Program-made: the position numbers and the translations under genes | DNA from: an uncultured Bacilli bacterium | GTDB lineage: Bacteria > Bacillota_I > Bacilli_A > RF39 > UBA660 | NCBI GenBank assembly: GCA_944364005.1 | Contig: CALVVW010000061.1 | Span: 1 to 6,672 of the forward strand | DNA length: 6,672 nucleotides | Reading direction: 5' to 3' | Notes under the pieces: generated by a model | What the model saw: the letters and a program-made list of their open reading frames with translations, nothing else | What the model was told of the DNA's origin: nothing | Databases searched by the model: none | Part shown: positions 1 through 4,134 of the stretch, piece by piece | How the letters are laid out: each line of letters starts with the position of its first letter | Numbering within the stretch: the stretch's first letter is position 1

Positions 1-437
1 GCATATTCAACTTGTTTTTTTAACTTTTCTAATTCTTCATCTATCAGTGGTGGTTGTTCTTCTTTAGGCACTTCATTTGTTGTAGATTCTTGTTTTTCTT
101 CTTGAACTTGATTTTTTTCATCATTTTGTTCTGCTTTAACAGGTTGGTTACTTTCATTTTTTTGAATATTAGAATTTTTTTCTTGTGTCTTTTCTTGAAT
201 AGTTTCATTACTTTCACCAGTATTTTCCTCTATTTCATCAATGATTTCACTTGTTTCTGTTTCTTGCTCTTTTTCAACATTCTTTTCATCATCAAGTTCC
301 TGATTTTCTTCTACTACAACATCATTTACTATGTCTTTCTTTTCTACTTTTTCAATAAAATCGTTGAAAAGAAAAGATATTCCAACACTACTCAAAATAA
401 GAATTATACTGACTGAAAAAAGTATTTTCTTGCCCAT
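1..437 (-). CDS. Partial membrane-anchored or secreted protein with Glu/Lys-rich stalk
   Basis: This is the 5' part of a gene; 145 codons are visible without a stop and the rest lies beyond position 1. The start at 437 is chosen because AAAGGAGTG lies 7 nt upstream. Residues 1-4 (MGKK) are basic and residues 5-24 (ILFSVSIILILSSVGISFLF) form one hydrophobic helix, so it is an uncleaved N-terminal anchor or a signal peptide without an obvious cleavage site. Residues 25-139 are very rich in Glu, Lys, Gln, Asn and Thr, with almost no aromatics or cysteines, as expected of an extended disordered or coiled stalk outside the membrane. A more ordered part may begin near 'LIDEELEKLKKQVEY'. I do not recognise the family. 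It follows parAB in the same direction but has its own promoter-like box and 140-bp spacer, so it may open a new transcription unit of the element. The functional domain is presumably in the missing part. Confidence 0.8.
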   Translation of the reverse strand, partial: MGKKILFSVSIILILSSVGISFLFNDFIEKVEKKDIVNDVVVEENQELDDEKNVEKEQETETSEIIDEIEENTGESNETIQEKTQEKNSNIQKNESNQPVKAEQNDEKNQVQEEKQESTTNEVPKEEQPPLIDEELEKLKKQVEY

Positions 438-440
438 ATC

Positions 441-464
441 TATCACTCCTTTAGTGATATTATA
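441..464 (-). promoter_or_regulatory. Promoter -10 box and overlapping operator-like dyad of the partial membrane-protein gene
   Basis: On the minus strand a perfect TATAAT (464-459) lies 21 bp before the start codon at 437. The -35 region is poor: GTGCAA at a 17-bp spacing matches the consensus at only 3 of 6 positions. A 7-bp inverted repeat, TATCACT (441-447) and AGTGATA (453-459) with a 5-nt centre, abuts the -10 box and encloses the Shine-Dalgarno AAAGG. It could be an operator or, if transcription starts further upstream, a hairpin that masks the ribosome-binding site. The promoter is inferred from sequence only. Confidence 0.45.
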
Positions 465-503
465 ATCTAAACTTTTTAATCTTGCACTTCTACAATTTTC
501 TTT

Positions 504-527
504 CAGTTAGTAAATAACAGTTAGTAA
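504..527. repeat. Two direct copies of CAGTTAGTAA in the parB to membrane-gene spacer
   Basis: CAGTTAGTAA occurs at 504-513 and again at 518-527, a 14-bp period. It lies in the 140-bp noncoding spacer between parB and the partial membrane-protein gene, about 65-90 bp upstream of that gene's start. It may be a binding site for a regulator or simply a short chance repeat in AT-rich DNA. Confidence 0.4.
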
Positions 528-577
528 TATATACTAGGGTGGATTGTAAGGAGGGATTTGTGGAATACAAACTCCCA

Positions 578-1513
578 TTATCTTGCATCCATAGACTTTT
601 GTCTTTGCAAGTGTTTGTTATAAAATTCAATCGCATTCACAACATAATCTTCAATTTTTTTATCTTCAATGTTTTTTGGGAGTACACTTCTTATTCTGTT
701 TTCATTGAATTTCATTTTGGGAATCTGATTAGGCTTATCTTCTGACATTATACTATCAATAATTTCTTCTGTAAGTTTTCCATCTTGACTTAATTTTTTC
801 ATTTTAATTGCCTGTGCGTGAGATGGAGTGCAACTATTGTAGTCTATGCAATCCAACAAAAAGTATTGTTCTTCTTTTGTTAGATAAGACAATTCTATTG
901 CAGGAAGAAAAGCAATATCTTTATTATCTACTTTATCAAGTAATTCTGGTACTAATTCAGTTAGCCTAATATATCTTTGAACTTGTCTGCCACTTTCATT
1001 ATACTCTTTACCTACTTCATCAGCAGTAGTCAACTTCTCGACAGCCTGTCGAGAAGTTAAATCATTTCTTTTTCCTTGATGACTAAGTGCTTCTAATTTC
1101 ATTTTGTATGCAAAGGCTTTTTCACTAGGCAAAATTTCTTCTCTTTGAATATTGCTATCTACCATTATAATAGTTGCTTCATCATCTGTTAATTCTCTTA
1201 CTATACAAGGTAAGGTATCTTTATTGGCTAATTCACTTGCCCTTTTTCTTCTATGTCCAGAAATCATTTCATATCTTCCATTAGGCTTTGGTCTTACTAA
1301 AGCAGGAACAAGAACTTTATTTTCTTTAATGCTATCTCGCATTTTTTCCATATCTTCATTGTCTATAACCTTAAATGGATGATTTGGAAAATCGTCAATA
1401 TCTGTAATTTTTATATCAACTACTTTTTCTAAACTAGCAATATTTCTTTCTTCTTCTGTCGTAAAAAGGTCATCTAACTTTGGTAGTGGCATTTTTGATA
1501 GGCTCTTTGCCAT
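578..1513 (-). CDS. parB: ParB/Spo0J-family partition protein (CTP-dependent DNA clamp type)
   Basis: This is the DNA-binding partner of ParA; the family loads at parS sites as a CTP-dependent clamp and stimulates the ParA ATPase. The protein has 311 residues. The ParB N-terminal domain spans about 30-135, with HPFKV (45-49), the nucleotide-binding box GHRRKRASEL (86-95) and the second box NIQREEILPSEKA (121-133). The central helix-turn-helix region is about 150-190, containing SGRQVQRYIRLTEL (174-187). The C-terminal part, about 240-311, is probably the dimerisation domain. The start at 1513 is preceded by AAAGGAGGTG and lies inside the end of parA (44-bp overlap), indicating a parA-parB operon with coupled translation. 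The extended C-terminal half and the integrase context suggest the variety carried by Bacillota mobile elements rather than chromosomal Spo0J beside the replication origin. A perfect palindrome lies within codons 152-161. Family assignment is firm; the parS site is unknown. Confidence 0.93.
   Translation of the reverse strand: MAKSLSKMPLPKLDDLFTTEEERNIASLEKVVDIKITDIDDFPNHPFKVIDNEDMEKMRDSIKENKVLVPALVRPKPNGRYEMISGHRRKRASELANKDTLPCIVRELTDDEATIIMVDSNIQREEILPSEKAFAYKMKLEALSHQGKRNDLTSRQAVEKLTTADEVGKEYNESGRQVQRYIRLTELVPELLDKVDNKDIAFLPAIELSYLTKEEQYFLLDCIDYNSCTPSHAQAIKMKKLSQDGKLTEEIIDSIMSEDKPNQIPKMKFNENRIRSVLPKNIEDKKIEDYVVNAIEFYNKHLQRQKSMDAR
1032..1058. repeat. Perfect 27-bp palindrome inside parB (possible parS-like site)
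   Basis: The half-site AACTTCTCGACAG (1032-1044) is followed by a single central C (1045) and its exact reverse complement (1046-1058), giving 13-bp arms with no mismatch. It encodes residues about 152-161 of ParB (LTSRQAVEKL), at the start of the helix-turn-helix region. It has no T-run on either side, so it is not a terminator. It does not resemble the chromosomal parS consensus of Bacillus (TGTTTCACGTGAAACA). Its length and its position inside the parB gene make it a candidate centromere or protein-binding site, but codon constraint could also produce it. Confidence 0.5.
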
Positions 1514-2300
1514 CGTTAAGCACCTCCTTTGCGAATGAAGAATATGCTTCTGCTACTAATCCATTTTTATCATAAGAGAAAATGCTTTCTCCTTGTGAAG
1601 TAGATTCAGCAGTTTTAATAGCACGAGGTATTTGAGTATTATATAACTTTAACATACTCCCATAATTTTCTGTTATCTGTTTCTCTATTTCTTTTGAAAG
1701 ATTAGTTCTTCTATCAACTAATGTTAATAATGCTCCATCAATTTTTAGTGTAGGGTTTATTTGTCTTCTTACTTTGTTTATTATTTTAAACAAATCAGTC
1801 ATTCCTCTTAACGCAAAATACTGACTTTGAACTGGAATAAGAACACTATCTGCACTTGCGAGAGCATTTATAGTAAGCATACCTAAACTTGGCTGACAAT
1901 CTAAAAGTATATAATCATAATCATTTCTTACAACAGATAAACAATTTCTTAAAGTATATTCTCTACTCATAGCATAGGCTAATGAATTTTCTAACGCCGA
2001 CAGATTTAAACTAGAAGGAATTAAATCTACATTTTCTTTATGGTGCAATATACATTCTTTTGTTTTAATTTCATCATCATTCATTGATTGTTCCATTAAG
2101 TCTGATAAAGTGTATTTTAATTCATCTGAGTTGTACCAACCTGCATAGGTCGTTAAATTACTCTGTGGATCAACATCTACTAACAAGACTTTTTTTCCCT
2201 GTTTTGCTAATGCTACTCCAAGATTAAAAGTAGTAGTTGTCTTACCAACGCCACCTTTTTGATTTGTGATAGCAATTACCTTGCACTTACTTTCTTGCAT
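1470..2300 (-). CDS. parA: ParA/Soj-family partition ATPase
   Basis: This is a Walker-type ATPase that forms ATP-dependent dimers on nucleoid DNA and, with ParB, moves or anchors the DNA carrying the ParB site. The protein has 276 residues. The deviant Walker A motif KGGVGKTT is at 15-22, with both signature lysines (K15, K20). Walker A' VDVDPQ is at 41-46 and Walker B ILLDCQPSLG at 131-140. There is no N-terminal helix-turn-helix, so it is the short Soj-like form, and its own DNA-specific repression is not expected from a separate domain. The start at 2300 follows AAAGGAGGAGAATAT, an ideal ribosome-binding site. Its last codons overlap the start of parB by 44 bp. All key motifs are intact, so it is probably active. 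The nearby integrase indicates a role in maintaining a mobile element. A general role in chromosome segregation is the less likely alternative. Confidence 0.95.
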   Translation of the reverse strand: MQESKCKVIAITNQKGGVGKTTTTFNLGVALAKQGKKVLLVDVDPQSNLTTYAGWYNSDELKYTLSDLMEQSMNDDEIKTKECILHHKENVDLIPSSLNLSALENSLAYAMSREYTLRNCLSVVRNDYDYILLDCQPSLGMLTINALASADSVLIPVQSQYFALRGMTDLFKIINKVRRQINPTLKIDGALLTLVDRRTNLSKEIEKQITENYGSMLKLYNTQIPRAIKTAESTSQGESIFSYDKNGLVAEAYSSFAKEVLNDGKEPIKNATTKVR

Positions 2301-2325
2301 ATATTCTCCTCCTTTCTTTTAAATT

Positions 2326-2355
2326 TAGCCATTCTACAATTAAGCAAAATGGCTA
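2326..2355. promoter_or_regulatory. Inverted repeat in the parA leader, possible operator
   Basis: TAGCCATT (2326-2333) and its exact complement AATGGCTA (2348-2355) are separated by 14 nt. They lie 26-55 bp upstream of the parA start, where its promoter must be, because the preceding unit is closed by a terminator at 2366-2396. One arm touches a TAGAAT sequence that could be a -10 box on the minus strand. No good -35 is visible. par operons are commonly autoregulated, so this may be the binding site of ParA, ParB or another regulator; the arm composition alone cannot say which. Confidence 0.4.
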
Positions 2356-2365
2356 TGTATGGGCA

Positions 2366-2396
2366 TAAAAAAAGAACTGACTATTTTATCAGTTCT
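2366..2396 (-). terminator. Rho-independent terminator after the int and small-ORF unit
   Basis: On the minus strand AGAACTGA and TCAGTTCT (arms 2389-2396 and 2373-2380) form an 8-bp stem with an 8-nt loop, followed directly by a run of six T (2372-2367). It lies 15 bp after the stop codon of the 48-residue gene and separates the integrase unit from parAB. Stem and T-run orientation both fit minus-strand transcription. Confidence 0.8.
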
Positions 2397-2411
2397 GAAT
2401 ATGTATATGTA

Positions 2412-2558
2412 TTATCTATTTATTTTAAGTAAAAGTTCATCAATAGGATTAGTATATCGCCCTTGTTTTATTATTTCATTTCTAAATTCTATTAAAGACT
2501 TTATTATTATTTCAATTTCATTGCTATATATAGGCAATTTAATTTTTTTGTTTTTCAT
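2412..2558 (-). CDS. Small hypothetical protein, 48 residues, directly downstream of the integrase
   Basis: A short gene starts at 2558 with ATG and ends with TAA at 2414-2412. It encodes 48 residues, beginning MKNKKIKLPIYSNEIE and ending in DELLLKINR. The ribosome-binding site AAGGAG lies 10 nt before the start and overlaps the stop codon of int, leaving a 14-bp gap, so it is translated from the int transcript. A strong terminator follows 15 bp after its stop, which supports a real gene. The product is basic at its N-terminus, then probably two short helices (about 13-32 and 38-47) joined by a 'QGRYTNP' turn. It has no cysteines and no membrane segment. Very short proteins of this layout, with a GRYT..xDELLxK ending, are as I recall common in Bacillota mobile elements, but I cannot assign a function. 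A role assisting recombination is possible from position only. Confidence 0.7.
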   Translation of the reverse strand: MKNKKIKLPIYSNEIEIIIKSLIEFRNEIIKQGRYTNPIDELLLKINR

Positions 2559-2572
2559 TTAAATCACTCTCC

Positions 2573-3883
2573 TTATGATAGATATGGTTTTTCTACTGTT
2601 TTAGGAATATCTAATGAATTAGCATATTGTTCAAATCTATCTACTGTATCACTCTCCATCTTATTAGTTACTCTAACATATATATTATAAGTAGTTTGTA
2701 TAGTAGAATGCCCTAATCTTTTAGAAACTGCTTTTATGTCTGCACCACTTTCAATTAATTTAGTTGCGTGTGTATCTCTAAAATCGTGAAATCTACTGTT
2801 TATACCTAATTCATAATGAATTACCTTAAAAGCATATTTAGGTGAATCTGTTCCTAGAAATTGCCCATTTTCTTTAACAAATACCAAATTAGCCTCTGGT
2901 AATGATACTTCTAATTCTGCTTTTGCTTCAATTAATTTTATTTCTTCTTTGTTAGTTATTTCATTTAACACTCTTTTTTCATAATAACATAAATAAGAAT
3001 CACCATAAAATTTTCTGTTTTCCTCTTGTTCTTTTTTATATTCTTTTAGTGCATTTATTAAAGTATCACCAATAGAAATAGTTCTTTTACTTTGTGGATT
3101 TTTACAATCACCATAATACCAAATTCCAACCGAATGACCTTTTGTTATATTTTTTCTTTTTGGTAGTCCATATTGATTCTTTTTAATAATATTCTTGTTT
3201 ATTGTTAGTGTTTTATTTTCAAAATCTACACAATCCCAAGTTAATGCATAAACTTCAGATACTCTCATACCTGTATAATATGCTGTTAGAAATGAATAAT
3301 AGATTGAATGTGTTCCTTTAAATCTTTCTAATATTCTTTCAAATTCTTCTTGTGTAAAAATATGTGCTGGATCACTGCTAATTTTATCTATTCTTGGTGA
3401 ATGTACGTGTTCTGCAGGATTATTATTTATATAATTTAGAGTATAACAAGCATATTTTAAAGAACCTTTCACAACTTTTAATATGCTTGACATATAATTT
3501 TTTGAAAAGGCATTTTCTACATAAATTTTATTAATAAATTCTTGTAATAATCTAGTATCTAATTGCCATAGTTTATAAAACCCTATTTTAGGTTTTACGT
3601 GATTTTTAATAATATTTAAATAAGACATTGTAGTTGAGTAATGCAAATTAAAATTAGCATAAGTATCTATCCAATAATCTAAAAAATCTGCATACGACAT
3701 ATTTTCTCTCAATTGTGTTTTAGTTCCATTATAATAAAAATCATTATATGCTTTTGCTCCTTCTTTAAAAGCCTCTGCTTTTGTCGGATAACCAGACTTT
3801 GTTATCCATTTTCTTGTACCCTCTACTGTTGCAATTTCAAATCGGTATTCATATACCTTACCACGTTTTCTTACGCTTACCAT
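2573..3883 (-). CDS. int: Tyrosine-recombinase integrase of a mobile element (Tn916/phage Int type)
   Basis: This enzyme catalyses site-specific integration and, with a directionality factor, excision of the element. It has 436 residues, somewhat longer than Tn916 Int (about 405). Residues 1-60 form an arm-site DNA-binding domain (KRGKVYEYRFEI, then W26). Residues 62-160 are the helical core-binding domain and about 172-410 the catalytic domain. The catalytic set is complete: R207 in TGMRVSE, K261 in the KNPQSKRTI hairpin, H366 and R369 in FHDFRD, H392 in LGHS, and nucleophile Y402 in TTYNIY. The stretch between R207 and H366 (159 residues) is long, with a Lys/Glu-rich segment at about 280-330. 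The start at 3883 follows AAGGAG. It is the first element gene beside secA and is transcribed inward, with the GTCCAC motif cluster just upstream. No excisionase gene is seen next to it. Confidence 0.95.
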   Translation of the reverse strand: MVSVRKRGKVYEYRFEIATVEGTRKWITKSGYPTKAEAFKEGAKAYNDFYYNGTKTQLRENMSYADFLDYWIDTYANFNLHYSTTMSYLNIIKNHVKPKIGFYKLWQLDTRLLQEFINKIYVENAFSKNYMSSILKVVKGSLKYACYTLNYINNNPAEHVHSPRIDKISSDPAHIFTQEEFERILERFKGTHSIYYSFLTAYYTGMRVSEVYALTWDCVDFENKTLTINKNIIKKNQYGLPKRKNITKGHSVGIWYYGDCKNPQSKRTISIGDTLINALKEYKKEQEENRKFYGDSYLCYYEKRVLNEITNKEEIKLIEAKAELEVSLPEANLVFVKENGQFLGTDSPKYAFKVIHYELGINSRFHDFRDTHATKLIESGADIKAVSKRLGHSTIQTTYNIYVRVTNKMESDTVDRFEQYANSLDIPKTVEKPYLS

Positions 3884-3920
3884 AATTATCTCTCCTTCAC
3901 TAAATTTAATTTAATGAACG

Positions 3921-3952
3921 AAAAAATGTTAGCATTGCGAATGCTAACATTT
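3921..3952 (-). terminator. Strong hairpin with T-run between secA and int
   Basis: AAATGTTAGCATT (3924-3936) and its exact complement (3940-3952) form a 13-bp stem with a GCG centre. Read on the minus strand the hairpin ends in six consecutive T (3926-3921), the form of a rho-independent terminator for transcription arriving from secA. It would insulate int, which starts only 38 bp further on. No convincing promoter for int is visible in that remaining space. The dyad could also be a protein-binding site of the recombination region. Confidence 0.65.
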
Positions 3953-3963
3953 AAAATAACTAT

Positions 3964-4083
3964 GTCCACACAACTTTGTCCACGTAGATTTTTCCTTGAT
4001 TTATATAGGTTTCAACTTACTTTGTCCACAAAATTATACTTACGTGGACAAATCGTGGACATTTTGTCCTCTGTGGACAAAAT
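3964..4083. repeat. Cluster of GTCCAC/GTGGAC motifs at the element end, probable integrase binding and attachment region
   Basis: Six copies of GTCCAC occur in 115 bp: on the plus strand at 3964, 3978 and 4024, and on the minus strand at 4044-4049, 4055-4060 and 4073-4078. A partial copy (GTCC) is at 4066. ACTTTGTCCAC is repeated directly (3973-3983, 4019-4029). TTTGTCCACGTA (3975-3986) recurs inverted at 4041-4052. The copies at 4044, 4055 and 4066 are 11 bp apart, about one helical turn. A 9-bp dyad (4061-4069 and 4075-4083) with a 5-nt centre ends the cluster nearest secA. The place, between an integrase and the untouched end of a chromosomal gene, fits arm-type and core-type sites of a tyrosine recombinase. 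Several copies are one base from the DnaA box TTATCCACA, so DnaA binding is an alternative. Confidence 0.6.
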
Positions 4084-4105
4084 TCTTAATTCTTTAAATT
4101 TTCAT

Positions 4106-4128
4106 AAATCCTTATTTTATAAGGGTTT
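4106..4128 (-). terminator. Weak hairpin after secA, possible terminator
   Basis: AAATCCTTAT (4106-4115) and ATAAGGGTTT (4119-4128) pair over 9 of 10 positions around a TTT centre, 6 bp after the secA stop. The mismatch is C-A in the secA transcript but a tolerated G-U on the other strand. The stem is AT-rich and only three U of its own 3' arm follow, so it is a weak terminator at best. The stronger hairpin at 3921-3952 may do the work. Confidence 0.3.
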
Positions 4129-4134
4129 ACTCAA

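Noticed and set aside
54..416. Plus-strand open frame of 120 codons, very rich in Phe, Ile and Leu
   Set aside because: It is the complement of the Glu/Lys/Asn-rich minus-strand gene, which has a proper ribosome-binding site; reverse reading of A-rich codons gives a false hydrophobic protein.
553..576. Terminator after parB
   Set aside because: GGGATTTGT and ACAAACTCCC can pair with one bulge just after the parB stop, but no T-run follows on either strand, so a terminator call is not supported.
1032..1058. Terminator or chromosomal parS at the parB palindrome
   Set aside because: There is no T-run, it lies in mid-gene, and it does not match the known Bacillus parS sequence; it is reported as an unexplained palindrome instead.
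539..1382. Plus-strand frames of 68 and 76 codons (539-745 and 1152-1382)
   Set aside because: Both lie wholly or mostly antisense to parB and have no supporting start signals or motifs.
2359..2562. Plus-strand frame of 67 codons
   Set aside because: It runs through the minus-strand terminator and is antisense to the better supported 48-residue gene.
3964..4083. Replication origin with DnaA boxes
   Set aside because: TTGTCCACA (4022-4030, and inverted at 4072-4080) differs from TTATCCACA by one base, but no exact box, no dnaA/dnaN or rep gene and no clear AT-rich unwinding repeats accompany it; the integrase context explains the cluster better. Kept only as an alternative.
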